DNA of 59,640 nt from Bradyrhizobium sp. STM 3843 (GCF_000239815.1 NZ_CAFK01000300.1:1-59640); one strand, 5' to 3'; numbered from the stretch's first letter, positions 34,589-43,723 are shown. Notes: generated by a model from the letters alone, not told the origin. Program-made: numbers and translations.

Positions 34589-34763
34589 CTCAATCGCACA
34601 ACTCCACGCGAGAGCGGCCGGCCTCATAGGCGGGAGCTGATAGTGCGTTCGAGAAAAAGTGTCGCCGTTCGCGGAAGCTGAGTGGGCAAGCCGAAATTAG
34701 CTTGGAGCCCCCGGGCCTTCTGGTGACTGAGAGGCTCCCGACGGCTTCATAGGAGCGACCAAC

Positions 34764-36011
34764 ATGTTTTCACGACGCGATTTGCTGGCTGTATCGGCGG
34801 CGGGCGCCGCCATCGTCGGCTCCAGCGCACAAGCAGCAACCTTCGGCAATCCTGACGAGCCGCCGCAAGGCGCCGTGAACGCCAAGAGCGTTGGGAGCCT
34901 GACCGATCCCGGCCCGCAAGATCCAGCTCTCGGCAGGCAGTTTCCGTCCGCGCAAACGCCGCCGGCGACTGACGTCGGCGGTCTGCAGATGGACTGGGCG
35001 TCGTTCAACAACGCCCCGAGGCGCATCCAGAACGGCGGCTGGGCCCGCCAGGTCACGGTCGACGATTTCGCGATCTCGAAGGAAATCTCGGGTGTGAATA
35101 TGCGGCTGTCGGCCGGCGGCATCCGCGAACTGCATTGGCATCAGGCGGCCGAATGGGCAATCATGACCTACGGCAATTGCCGCATCGCGGTGCTCGATGC
35201 GCAGGGCCGTCCCTATGTCGCGGACGTCAAGTCCGGCGACCTCTGGTACTTTCCGTCGGGCGCGCCGCATTCCCTGCAAGGGCTCGGGCCCGACGGCTGC
35301 GAATTCGTGATCTGCTTCGACGACGGCCACGCCAACGAATTCAATACGCTGCTGGTGACGGACTGGTTCGCCCATACGCCTCCCGAGGTGCTGGCCAGGA
35401 ATTTCGGGGTCCCGGTCGAAGCCTTCGCGAATATTCCGTTGCACAATCTCTGGATCTTCCAGGGCACGGTGCCGGGTGACCTCACCGCAGCTCGTGCCGC
35501 CATCGCCAGGCATGCCGAGGCGCCGCCCTACCCGTTCGTCTATCCGCTCGGCAGCTCGGCTCCCCTGAAGCAAAATTCCAGCGGCAGCATTCGGATCGCC
35601 GACAGCACCAATTTCAAGGTCGCGACGACCGTCGCATCGGCGCTGGTGTCGATGCCTCCGGGCGCGATCAGGGAGATGCACTGGCATCCGAACGCGGACG
35701 AGTGGCAGTACTACATCAAAGGCAAGGCGCGAATGACGGTGTTCGATACCGGCCCCAATGCGCGCACAACCGATTTTTCCGCCGGCGACATCGGCTATGT
35801 CCCGCGCAATCTTGGACATTACGTCGAGAATGTCGGCGACACCGAGCTGCAATTCATCGGCGTCTTTCGCGCACCACGCTACGAGGAAATCTCACTTTCG
35901 AACTGGCTCGCCCACACACCGCCGAAACTGGTCGCCCAGCATCTCAACATCGATGAGAAGCTGATCGCCCAGTGGCCGGACAATAGTCCGGGCACCATGC
36001 CAAAGTCTTGA
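34764..36011 (+). CDS. Bicupin, oxalate decarboxylase-like, Tat-exported
   Basis: The 415-aa protein begins with a twin-arginine signal (SRRDLLAVSAAGAA, cleavage near SAQAA). Two cupin domains carry complete Mn-binding sets: H124, H126, E130, H169 and H306, H308, E313, H352. The lid region of OxdC (SENS) reads NEFN here, keeping the key Glu as E192 with the flanking residues changed. The best guess is oxalate or another small carboxylate decarboxylation in the periplasm, which consumes protons; oxidase activity cannot be excluded. AGGAG precedes the ATG. The next gene is co-directional and probably in the same operon. Confidence 0.88.
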   Translation: MFSRRDLLAVSAAGAAIVGSSAQAATFGNPDEPPQGAVNAKSVGSLTDPGPQDPALGRQFPSAQTPPATDVGGLQMDWASFNNAPRRIQNGGWARQVTVDDFAISKEISGVNMRLSAGGIRELHWHQAAEWAIMTYGNCRIAVLDAQGRPYVADVKSGDLWYFPSGAPHSLQGLGPDGCEFVICFDDGHANEFNTLLVTDWFAHTPPEVLARNFGVPVEAFANIPLHNLWIFQGTVPGDLTAARAAIARHAEAPPYPFVYPLGSSAPLKQNSSGSIRIADSTNFKVATTVASALVSMPPGAIREMHWHPNADEWQYYIKGKARMTVFDTGPNARTTDFSAGDIGYVPRNLGHYVENVGDTELQFIGVFRAPRYEEISLSNWLAHTPPKLVAQHLNIDEKLIAQWPDNSPGTMPKS

Positions 36012-36069
36012 ATCAGGAAGCGGCGCCGGATTAGGCGCCGATCAACATGACATGCGAAGGAGATTGAAT

Positions 36070-36621
36070 ATGCAAAAGGGCTTTTTCGTTCTCGCCTTTA
36101 AGCTTGCCGTTCTCTCGGCGTCTTCAGCTGTCGCCGCGCCGGGACCTTACAAAGAGCCGCTCGACATGCAGACACTGAACAGCATCAAATCGCATTTCGA
36201 CGAGGTCATGGAGCTCGCCAACCGGCACGACATCAAAGCGCTGCACGAGATGTTCTGGCAGTCTCCGTCAACGCTACTGGTCGCCAAGAGCGCCGATCCA
36301 TCCGAGGGCAATTGGGCTGGCTTTTGGGGCAACAATGCCATCGACCAGAAGCTGCATGATATCGCCGCGTCAGGGCCGGTCGTGCTCACACCTAACCGCT
36401 CCAAGCTGAAGGTCGTCGGTTTGACTCCTGATGTTGCGGAATCGTACGCGCCCGTCACCATAACGGTGTCGTATGCCGGACAAGATGGCAAGCCAGAGCC
36501 TTTTCTGATGATGTTCACTTGGATCAAGGTCTCAAACGAGTGGAAGATAGCATCCGAAATCATTCTGCCGGTGCCGCCAGTTACGGCAGCGAAAAGTCTG
36601 CCGGCGAAAGAACCTCAATAA
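36070..36621 (+). CDS. Secreted SnoaL/NTF2-like protein
   Basis: The 183-aa protein has a signal peptide (cleavage near SAVAAPG, residue 23) and then an NTF2-like (DUF4440/SnoaL) core: LANRHDIKALHEMFWQSP, VVLTPNRSKLKVVGL and a final WIKVSNEWKIASEIILPVP. Such folds bind or isomerise small molecules; the substrate is not visible. The ATG at 36070 has GAAGGAG eight bases upstream, while an in-frame start 18 bases earlier does not. It follows the bicupin by 58 bp on the same strand. Confidence 0.82.
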   Translation: MQKGFFVLAFKLAVLSASSAVAAPGPYKEPLDMQTLNSIKSHFDEVMELANRHDIKALHEMFWQSPSTLLVAKSADPSEGNWAGFWGNNAIDQKLHDIAASGPVVLTPNRSKLKVVGLTPDVAESYAPVTITVSYAGQDGKPEPFLMMFTWIKVSNEWKIASEIILPVPPVTAAKSLPAKEPQ

Positions 36622-36659
36622 GTTTTTGATAAGGGCGCGTGCCTCTGCGAAACGATCAC

Positions 36660-36679
36660 AAATCGTGCAAGCACGATTT
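36660..36679. terminator. Hairpin between convergent genes, possible two-way terminator
   Basis: AAATCGTGC-AA-GCACGATTT is a perfect 9-bp inverted repeat 38 bases after the SnoaL-like gene and 82 bases before the cydB end. The T-run is short on both sides, so terminator function is uncertain; a related hairpin occurs at 57242-57255. Confidence 0.45.
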
Positions 36680-36761
36680 CGCTCGTTCGATTGCCGCAGT
36701 CTGTCACGCACATCAGGCAGGTGGGATCAAACGTCGCCGCCGCCTTTGTGGAACTCCGCTC

Positions 36762-37748
36762 TCAGTAGTGGCCTGGAGCGGAGTCGAACTTGCCCCTGAA
36801 GACATGGAAGCCGGTAACGACATAGACGAGCATCAGCGGGAAGATGAAGAGGCCCTCTCCCCAGAACATGAAGGCCAGACTCGCATGCGGCGCAGCCGCC
36901 TCGTCGATCGTGATGGCAAACGGCACCATAGAGGGCCAGAACGAAACCGCCAGCGTTCCAAACGCCATCACGAAGATCAGGGAGACCATGTGGAATGGCC
37001 AATAGTCGTCGTGACGCAGGATGCTGGATGCGAGCACGCACGCTGCCCCGACGCCGATCGCCGGAAAGACGAACAGATAGGGCCGCTCGATCCATCGATG
37101 TAGAATTGGAAGATGCTGCAGCAACGCGTGACTGAAAACGAGGATCAGAAACGCCAGCACTCCGGTCGCAAGCACGGGCACCTGCGCACGGGCGACATCG
37201 CGAACGATCCCACCGCGCTTTCTAACGAGCCAGCAAGCTCCAAGCAGCGCATAGCCCAGGCAAAGGCCGACACCGCACAGCACGGAAAACGTGCTGAACC
37301 AGCCGAACGTGCCTCCCGTATATTGGCCGTTTGCAATGGGCAGTCCCTGCACGAGAGCCCCGACCATCGCTCCCTGCATGAAGCTTGCGACCAGAGAACC
37401 GCCGCCGAAACTCAAGTCCCAAATCCAGCGCGATCGCTGCGATTTGTTGCGGAATTCAAATGCAACCCCGCGCAGGATCAATCCCAGCAGCATAAAGATC
37501 ACCGGGAGGTAGAACGCGGAGAGTACCGTTGCATAAACGACCGGAAACGCGCCCCACAGGATCACGCCGGTCACCACGAGCCAGGTCTCGTTGCCGTCCC
37601 AGAACGGCGCGATTGCACCCAGCATGGCGCGCCGCCGCGGCTCACTGTTCGGCAGCAGGAACAGGATCCCGACGCCCAGATCGAAGCCGTCGAGCAGGAG
37701 ATAGACGAGGATGCTGATCGCCAGCAAGGCGACCCAGAACGTGACCAT
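36762..37748 (-). CDS. cydB: Cytochrome bd-type quinol oxidase subunit II
   Basis: The 328-aa membrane subunit has about eight to nine helices and the family opening FWVALLAISILVYLLLDGFDLGVGILF, then PFWDGNETWLVV and the end VVTGFHVFRGK. With CydA it reduces oxygen to water using quinol, without pumping protons. The start has GGAG upstream and lies 3 bp after the cydA stop, so the two are one operon. CydX-like small subunit genes are not obvious here. Cyanide-insensitive (CIO) type is likely from the partner. Confidence 0.94.
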   Translation of the reverse strand: MVTFWVALLAISILVYLLLDGFDLGVGILFLLPNSEPRRRAMLGAIAPFWDGNETWLVVTGVILWGAFPVVYATVLSAFYLPVIFMLLGLILRGVAFEFRNKSQRSRWIWDLSFGGGSLVASFMQGAMVGALVQGLPIANGQYTGGTFGWFSTFSVLCGVGLCLGYALLGACWLVRKRGGIVRDVARAQVPVLATGVLAFLILVFSHALLQHLPILHRWIERPYLFVFPAIGVGAACVLASSILRHDDYWPFHMVSLIFVMAFGTLAVSFWPSMVPFAITIDEAAAPHASLAFMFWGEGLFIFPLMLVYVVTGFHVFRGKFDSAPGHY

Positions 37749-37751
37749 GTC

Positions 37752-39164
37752 TTATTCTCCTGCTTGCGGGTAGCCGTGGGGCGAGAGGGGCTCGGGATCG
37801 GCGACCGACATCGGCCGGTTGGGCATGGCCCCGGATGCGACTTCGGCCAGGGTGCCGCCGGGACCTGCTCGCAAAAGCCTGTAGATGAAAGCGATGCCGA
37901 ATGAGAAGATGAAGGCGTAGACAGCGCCGAATAGCACGAGCGTGGTCAGCGCCGCATCCGCGGTCAGGAATGGCGTCATGGCTCTTGCCGTGCGCAGCAT
38001 GCCGTAGACGACCCAGGGCTGCCGACCGACCTCGGCCGTGTACCAGCCCGCCAGCGTCGCGACGAAGGGCAGCGGGAAGCTCAGGAAGGTTGACCCTAGG
38101 AGCCAGCGGCTGCGTTCGATTTGATGATGCATGATCCGCCAGGACCCGAGCCACGCCAGCACCAGCATGATCAAGCCGCAGCCGACCATGAGGCGGAAGG
38201 TCAGGAACGGAATGAGGACCGGCGGCCGGTCCTCAGCCGGGAAGGACGTCAACCCGACCTCCCTGGAGGTGGTGGTCATGCTCGCGATGATGCTGCCGAG
38301 CACCGGGATCTTGATCTCGTAGCGGTTCGACTCGGTTGTCGCGTCGGGAATTGCGACGATCACCTCACCAGCAGGCTGCTCGTCGTGCCAGCGCGCCTCG
38401 ATCGCCGCAAACTTGGCGGGCTGATGCTGATGCACGTAGTCCCCGACCAGATGTCCGAACACGAGTTGTGCCGGGACCAGGACGGCTGCGAGGAACAGTC
38501 CCATGCGAAGCATGATCTGTGCTTCGGCCTGGTAGGTCTTGCGCAGCATGTACCACGCCCCGGTCGCGGCCACGCAGAACGCGCCGGACAGATACGCCGC
38601 AAGCAGCATGTGGACGAAGCGGACCATTGCCACCGGGTTGAAGATGATCTTCAGCCAGTCGTCCGGAACGAACATGCCATTTTGCTGCACATAGCCGGCG
38701 GGAACCTGCATCCAGCTGTTGTTGATCATGATCCAGAAGGCGGAGAGCGTGGTGCCCAGCGCGACCATCGCCGCGGAGAAAAGATAGAAACAGGGATGCA
38801 CCCGGGGCCTGCCGAAAACCAGGATGCCGAAGAAGCTCGCCTCCAGCATGAAGGCCGTGAACGTCTCATAGGACAGGAGCGGCCCCTGGATCGGGCCCGA
38901 CATCTTCGACAATTCGCTCCAGTTCGTTCCGAACTGAAAGCCCATCACGACGCCCGAGACGACGCCGAGGCCGAACGCGATTCCGAATATCTTGAGCCAG
39001 AATTCGAACAGCACCTGATACACCTGCCGGCCCGTGCTCAGATGCAACGCCTCGAGCAAGGTGAGCCAGGCGGCAAGGCCGATGGTGAACGCCGGAAAGA
39101 TGATGTGAAAGGAGATGGTGAAAGCGAATTGCAGCCGCGAAAGAAGCAGAGCCGTGGCGTCCAT
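37752..39164 (-). CDS. cydA: Cytochrome bd-type quinol oxidase subunit I (CIO type)
   Basis: The 470-aa subunit carries the hemes. It shows the N-terminal H20 (SFHIIFPAFTIG, heme b595 ligand), GVVMGFQFGTNW, a VHMLLAAYL helix with the likely heme b558 His, and GRQPWVVYGMLRT. It is shorter than E. coli CydA (522) because the Q-loop is short, which marks the CIO/AppC-like group. It should give high-affinity or stress-resistant respiration. The ATG at 39164 follows a 118-bp spacer. Confidence 0.94.
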   Translation of the reverse strand: MDATALLLSRLQFAFTISFHIIFPAFTIGLAAWLTLLEALHLSTGRQVYQVLFEFWLKIFGIAFGLGVVSGVVMGFQFGTNWSELSKMSGPIQGPLLSYETFTAFMLEASFFGILVFGRPRVHPCFYLFSAAMVALGTTLSAFWIMINNSWMQVPAGYVQQNGMFVPDDWLKIIFNPVAMVRFVHMLLAAYLSGAFCVAATGAWYMLRKTYQAEAQIMLRMGLFLAAVLVPAQLVFGHLVGDYVHQHQPAKFAAIEARWHDEQPAGEVIVAIPDATTESNRYEIKIPVLGSIIASMTTTSREVGLTSFPAEDRPPVLIPFLTFRLMVGCGLIMLVLAWLGSWRIMHHQIERSRWLLGSTFLSFPLPFVATLAGWYTAEVGRQPWVVYGMLRTARAMTPFLTADAALTTLVLFGAVYAFIFSFGIAFIYRLLRAGPGGTLAEVASGAMPNRPMSVADPEPLSPHGYPQAGE

Positions 39165-39282
39165 GAGACTCTTACCTCGCCTCGAATTTTACAGAGCTCT
39201 GATCGACGCTAACGGCGTCGGACCGTTGAGGCTTCCGCAAACGCCCGCGCCGTTGCGGATACGCATGCTTTCGCGGAGGAGC

Positions 39283-39957
39283 TCAGCTTGGACGGCGATG
39301 GTGAGATGGCCGGCAGCAGAGCCAGAGCGCGCATATCGATGATGCGATCGGAAGGGCAAGACTGCCGGCATGCAGCCGCGTCGTCACCCAGCCGCCGGCC
39401 GCGGCGCCCAACAGAAACATCATGCAGAGCGTGAGCATGACTTTGCCGCCATGCACGGCGTCGCGATCCGATGTTGCCACGAACTGCTCGACGGCGCTCA
39501 GCATGTTGCCGGTCATGGTGACCGAGAGATATTTCCGCCGCTCGACCTGCCTGAAGCTGGCCGATTGGAGGGCGCCGGCGAATGATAATCCGATGATCGC
39601 AACCGGCTCGGGGACGCGATGCAGTAACAGCATCACGACCGCCAGGCAAATCGCCTCTCCTGCAAGACAGAGCGGCGGCGCCCGGATCCGAACAGCCACC
39701 GCTGCGCCTGCGAGAAAGGCGAGAATCGGAAGGACGTGGCGAGCAGCCTGTTGCCATTGCCCCGACACGGCATAGATGCCGAGGAAGACGACATTGCCGG
39801 TCTGGGAGCTTGCAAAGACGCCGCCCAACGCGAGCCAGGCAAAGGCGTCAAGAGAGCCGCCCGACAGGCTCAGGAGGGATGCGACGAGAAGCGACTGCTC
39901 AGGAGCCGGATCGCTGCGCTCGACCCGCGGCTCTGGCCTCAGGGCTTGCATGACCAT
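39283..39957 (-). CDS. YoaK/DUF1275 family membrane protein
   Basis: The 224-aa protein has about six hydrophobic helices and the DUF1275 pattern: GGSLDAFAWLALGGVFASSQTGN near the start and FAGALQSASFRQ/YLSVTMTGNM in the middle. Function of the family is unknown. The start is ambiguous (ATG at 39957, or 39951; GTG 39963), all within 6-25 bases of the fdhD end at 39976, so it belongs to the hdeD-fdhD transcription unit. Confidence 0.8.
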   Translation of the reverse strand: MVMQALRPEPRVERSDPAPEQSLLVASLLSLSGGSLDAFAWLALGGVFASSQTGNVVFLGIYAVSGQWQQAARHVLPILAFLAGAAVAVRIRAPPLCLAGEAICLAVVMLLLHRVPEPVAIIGLSFAGALQSASFRQVERRKYLSVTMTGNMLSAVEQFVATSDRDAVHGGKVMLTLCMMFLLGAAAGGWVTTRLHAGSLALPIASSICALWLCCRPSHHRRPS

Positions 39958-39975
39958 TTGCACGCGCTCACACCG

Positions 39976-40808
39976 TCAGCGATCCACGCGCGGCGCGACA
40001 TTGTCGGGCAGGAGAATCCGATGCGGATGGGTGAAGACGCCATATCCGTCATCGCGGGCAACCGCCAGCAGGGTCATTCCCGCGGCATCCGCGGTTCGGA
40101 TGGCAAGCGCCGTCGGCGCGGAAACGGCGATCATCACCGGCACGCCGATCATCGCCGCTTTCTGCACCATCTCAACCGAAACACGGCTCGTCAGGAGTAC
40201 AGCCCCGTCGCGAGCCGATCTGCCGTCGCGAACGATCGCACCCACGAGCTTGTCGAGCGCATTGTGCCGTCCGACATCTTCCCTGATCAGGTCGATGCCG
40301 GTCGTAGGATCCCAGAAAGCCGCAGCGTGCACCGAATGCGTCTGCTGATTCAGCCTCTGAAGCGGAGCGAGCGCATGTATGGCCGTCAGCAGCTCTCGCG
40401 CATGAAAAGCGGTTTCCCCGTGCGCCACCCGCGGGGGCGGCAGGCGCGCCTGTTCGAGGCTCTCGATGCCGCACAGCCCGCACCCGACCGGACCGCTCAT
40501 GGCCCGCCGCCGCGCAGCCAGCGCCCCTGCGCGGTCGCCGTCGAGCCACATTCGCACCTCGATGCCGACTCGCCTGGGATGACCTCGATGCTCCCGATCT
40601 CACCTGCCCGCGCCACGATGCCTTCAGTGAGCGTAAAGCCGATCCCGAAGTCCTCAAGGTCGGCCGGAGTCGCCATCATCACGGCATGGGTCGATCCGTT
40701 GTAGCTGAGCGCAATGGCGATCTCCTCGGCGATCAGCCGCGACGTCGGCGTGGCGTGACCGCGGCGCCACGCAATCTCCTGGTAGCGCGCGAATGTCGAG
40801 CCCGTCAT
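39976..40808 (-). pseudogene. fdhD: fdhD with a -1 frameshift (formate dehydrogenase sulfurtransferase)
   Basis: Two frames together make a normal FdhD of about 277 aa. The N-part (from ATG 40808) reads to SIEVIPGE, then goes out of frame and stops at 40497. The C-part, from about 40570 down, reads GIEVRMWLDGD, carries the sulfur-transfer motif CGLCG and ends at 39976. One base is missing near 40567-40573; restoring it gives PGExGIEVRMWL as in other FdhD proteins. FdhD delivers sulfur to the molybdenum cofactor of formate dehydrogenases. The break could be real or a sequencing error; no homopolymer is at the site. Confidence 0.82.
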
Positions 40809-40814
40809 CGTGGC

Positions 40815-41414
40815 TTACACCGACGCCGGCTGGCCGGAATGCCGCGAGGCACGCGTCCTGAGCGCCAGCCCGAACGCAATCAGTCCCCATCCCTGGAAGA
40901 TCAGATCGACGACCAGCATCGCGCCAAGCAACGACAGGCCGATGGCCGGCCATGCCGCAAGCAGCGTGATGCCGACGGAGAGCGTCAGAACGCCAGCAGC
41001 CACGATCCAGCCCCAGCCCGCGGCCGGTCTCATATGGAAACCCACCGAGATCCGGATCACGCCGGCGGTAACAAGGAAGGCGCAGACAACGAGCGACAAG
41101 GTGTACGAGGCCAGGATCGGATCATAGACTATGATCGCACCGGCAGCCGCATAGACGATACCAGCGAACAGCCAGAACAGAAAGCCGCGCAGGCTGCGCA
41201 CTGAAACGGCATGCATGATCTGGAAAATCCCGGCAACCGCCATGCTGGCTCCGATCACCAGCACCGAAGCAAGACTAGCCGCCATCAGGTTGGCGGACGC
41301 AATGCCGCCCAGGATCAACTCGCCGACGCCCAGCGCAACGAACCAACCCCATTTTCCAGCGATCGCGTGGATCGCCCTACCGAGCGATGCCCTCATATTC
41401 AACATGTCCGCCAT
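40815..41414 (-). CDS. HdeD-like (DUF308) membrane protein
   Basis: The 199-aa protein has six hydrophobic helices in the repeated DUF308 pattern (GWFVALGVGELILGGIASA, FWLFAGIVYAAAGAIIVYDP, GWGWIVAAGVLTLSVGITLL). E. coli HdeD belongs to this family and aids acid survival at high cell density. The stop is six bases before the fdhD start, so the genes are co-transcribed. It may be involved in envelope or acid stress (inference). The start overlaps none of the plus-strand genes. Confidence 0.85.
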   Translation of the reverse strand: MADMLNMRASLGRAIHAIAGKWGWFVALGVGELILGGIASANLMAASLASVLVIGASMAVAGIFQIMHAVSVRSLRGFLFWLFAGIVYAAAGAIIVYDPILASYTLSLVVCAFLVTAGVIRISVGFHMRPAAGWGWIVAAGVLTLSVGITLLAAWPAIGLSLLGAMLVVDLIFQGWGLIAFGLALRTRASRHSGQPASV

Positions 41415-41790
41415 GGCTTAACCCTTGTTCGCACGACCGGCTCTGTTCCGATCGCGAATGGAGAGAAGCCTACGAAACCTGTCCCTGCCCAATCTTTCGC
41501 ATCAACGGTCGATATTGCCCATCTGCACGATGCGGCCCCTCCCGCGAGAAGGTTCTACAAATTGCCGTCCGCGGTCTCCCGGATGCTGTCCTGTGATGGA
41601 AGCCCGGCGTTTTCGAAACATTTCGTGCTTTTTCGAAATCGCTCGCCGTGATCGAAAGACCAGTCCGGTGCCGGCCGCGTATTGCTCAGACTCTTCGCGC
41701 AAAACGGTGAAGCGGATTGCCGGACTGCGGAGTTTTACCGCGTTTGAGCCGCGATTGGCGCGGAGAAATGGAAATGCGATTGGGGCGCGA
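41415..41790. other. 376-bp divergent spacer between hdeD and SDR
   Basis: No gene is convincing here. The half nearest the SDR gene is relatively AT-rich and holds the phased TTTCG repeats at 41611-41638, plus GGGGCGCGA as the SDR ribosome-binding region just before 41791. Confidence 0.5.
41611..41638. promoter_or_regulatory. Three TTTCG units at exact 10-bp phasing
   Basis: TTTCG starts at 41611, 41621 and 41631; the first and last units are full TTTCGAAA palindromes. The array lies about 150 bp upstream of the SDR start. Same-face spacing suggests a DNA-binding protein, perhaps the AraC regulator two genes on. This is inference. Confidence 0.4.
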
Positions 41791-42681
41791 ATGGGCAAGG
41801 TGATCATTGTCACTGGGGCCTCGAACGGCTTCGGAACAAAGACATGCAAAGTACTGGCTCAGGCGGGACACACGGTCTACGTTTCGGCGCGAGAAGCGAG
41901 AAGCAGCGGGCAGAAGGCTGAGGATATCAAGACAGATTCCGACGGACATGGCGCCGATCTGCGCACGATCGAGCTTGATACGTCCTCGGATGCCTCGGTG
42001 AATTCGGCCGTTGAAACCATTATCGCCGATAATAACAGGCTCGACGTCATCGTGCACAATGCTGGGCAGGTCGTCTATGGCCCGGCAGAGGCCTTTACGC
42101 CGGAGCAGCTCGCCGAACTCTACAATAGGAACGTGCTGGGCACGCAGCGCCTCAATCGCGCGGCGTTGCCGCAACTGCGCAAGCAGGGCCAGGGTCTGCT
42201 GGTCTGGGTCACCTCCAGCTGCGCGCGAGGTGGCTCGGTTCCTTTCCTGGGGGCCTATGCGGCGTCGAAAGCCGCGCTGGACGCGCTGGCCTTGAGCTAT
42301 GCCGGCGAGCTCGCGCGCTGGGGCATCGAGACCACGATTGTTGTTCCGAGCGCGCTCGGGCCTGGCCATTATGTAGGCTCCGGCAGGCCGTTCGACACCA
42401 TTCGGGCGGAAGACTACGCGGATGGTCCAACCGCCGATATGAGCGAAACCGCGCTTTCGGCGCTCGCCGAGCTGTCCCCGCGGGATCCGGCCCCGAACGA
42501 GGTCGCAACCGCAATCGCTGACGTCGTGAACATGCCGTTCGGACAGCGACCGCTGCGGGTGTATTGCGGTCCGGACCATGACGGGGCTGCTGCCGTCGAT
42601 GCCGCGGCCGACCGCGCCCGCGCGGAACTGCTCCGTCGGATCGGACTGGCGGATATTCTCAAACCGGCCATGATCAGATAG
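41791..42681 (+). CDS. Short-chain dehydrogenase/reductase
   Basis: The 296-aa oxidoreductase has the NAD(P)-binding TGASNGFG motif at 8-15 and catalytic Y156/K160 in AYAASK, with S142/S143 in VTSSCARGG. VHNAGQ at about 88-93 is the usual NAG motif. The start is the ATG after GGGGCGCGA; the open frame extends upstream without homology. The substrate is not visible. The next gene, an AraC regulator, is 36 bp downstream and may regulate it, so the pair could form a small regulon. Confidence 0.9.
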   Translation: MGKVIIVTGASNGFGTKTCKVLAQAGHTVYVSAREARSSGQKAEDIKTDSDGHGADLRTIELDTSSDASVNSAVETIIADNNRLDVIVHNAGQVVYGPAEAFTPEQLAELYNRNVLGTQRLNRAALPQLRKQGQGLLVWVTSSCARGGSVPFLGAYAASKAALDALALSYAGELARWGIETTIVVPSALGPGHYVGSGRPFDTIRAEDYADGPTADMSETALSALAELSPRDPAPNEVATAIADVVNMPFGQRPLRVYCGPDHDGAAAVDAAADRARAELLRRIGLADILKPAMIR

Positions 42682-42717
42682 ATTGGTGCCGTCTCAAACA
42701 TCTGGCGTGGGGCTTGA

Positions 42718-43665
42718 ATGAGCGACGCAGCTGGAACAGCAAGATCGCGTGGAACTCGTGCGTATGGCGCGGACTTCGCCGGCTGCTTCGGAATGCCCGA
42801 GCCGCCGACACATGTCCATCGAACGCTGCGGCGCGGGCATCTTGCGGTCACCGAGCTGAAGTTCGACACGCCGATCGAGCAGAGCACATCGCTGGGATAT
42901 GATGACGCGTTCCTCGTATCGGTGTTTCTCAAAAACATCGTAGATCACGAATGCTGGTACAACGGACGCGCTCTTCCCGTCGGGACCTGGAACGCCGGCA
43001 ACACCTACATTTTCGATCTGAGGCAGGATCCGAGGGCGCTCGTGCGCGGCCCTTCACACGTGGTTCATTTCTATCTGCCCCTTGGCGCCCTCAATGCATT
43101 CGCCGAGCAGCACGACGGCGGCGCAGTTTCGGACCTGATCCACAAGCCCGGCGTCGGCAGCGACGATGTCGTGATGAGGCATCTTGCGCGAGCTGCGCTC
43201 GAAGCATTCCGGGACCCGCACGCGATGACCGGACTGGTGCTCGATGAGCTCCTGAATGCGGCGTGCGCGCACGCGCTGGGACGTTACGGAACGGCTCGTT
43301 CTCCCGGCACGCATGCTGCCGGCCTTGCGCAATGGCAGGAGCATCGCGCGAAGGAAATGATGATCGAGCGCACGGATGTGTCGCTCGCCGAGCTGGCGCA
43401 GGAGTGCGGCCTGTCCGTTACTCATTTCGCGCGCGCGTTTCGTCGTACGACCGGCGTGTCGGCGCACCAATGGCTGCTTGGCCAGCGTGTGAGCAAGGCG
43501 AAGACGCTGCTCGAACGATCGAATCTCACTTTGGCGGACGTCGCCGCGCTTTGTGGCTTCTCGAGCCAGAGCCATCTCACTGCTGCGTTCAAGCAATACG
43601 CCGGCCTGAGCCCCGGACGCTGGCGTCGTACATTTGCGTCCTCGTCCGATGACGCCGAGAGCTGA
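42718..43665 (+). CDS. AraC family transcriptional regulator
   Basis: The 315-aa regulator has a C-terminal AraC domain (about 205-305): LAELAQECGLSVTHFARAFRR and LADVAALCGFSSQSHLTAAFK, ending GLSPGRWRR. The N-terminal ~190 residues form a cupin-like sensing region. It is less like the other two AraC regulators of this window than they are to each other. It follows the SDR gene by 36 bp on the same strand. Related regulators often control the adjacent oxidoreductase. Confidence 0.9.
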   Translation: MSDAAGTARSRGTRAYGADFAGCFGMPEPPTHVHRTLRRGHLAVTELKFDTPIEQSTSLGYDDAFLVSVFLKNIVDHECWYNGRALPVGTWNAGNTYIFDLRQDPRALVRGPSHVVHFYLPLGALNAFAEQHDGGAVSDLIHKPGVGSDDVVMRHLARAALEAFRDPHAMTGLVLDELLNAACAHALGRYGTARSPGTHAAGLAQWQEHRAKEMMIERTDVSLAELAQECGLSVTHFARAFRRTTGVSAHQWLLGQRVSKAKTLLERSNLTLADVAALCGFSSQSHLTAAFKQYAGLSPGRWRRTFASSSDDAES

Positions 43666-43696
43666 TGCCGCGAATTTGAATAGCCACGGCTGGTCG

Positions 43697-43723
43697 TTTT
43701 CTGCAATTCGCAGCTCTTTTCTG
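43697..43723. promoter_or_regulatory. Direct repeat TTTTCTG, 20 bp apart
   Basis: TTTTCTG occurs at 43697 and 43717, exactly 20 bp apart, in the spacer after the AraC gene and ahead of the large ATPase regulator gene. It may be a paired activator site, by spacing only. Confidence 0.25.

Noticed and set aside
38121..39212. 363-codon plus-strand frame over cydA
   Set aside because: It is antisense to a well-conserved cydA; composition is typical of a shadow frame.
39165..39282. FixK/FNR-type box (TTGAT-N4-ATCAA) upstream of cydAB
   Set aside because: I looked for it because cydAB is often oxygen-regulated, but no matching symmetric site is present in the 118-bp spacer.
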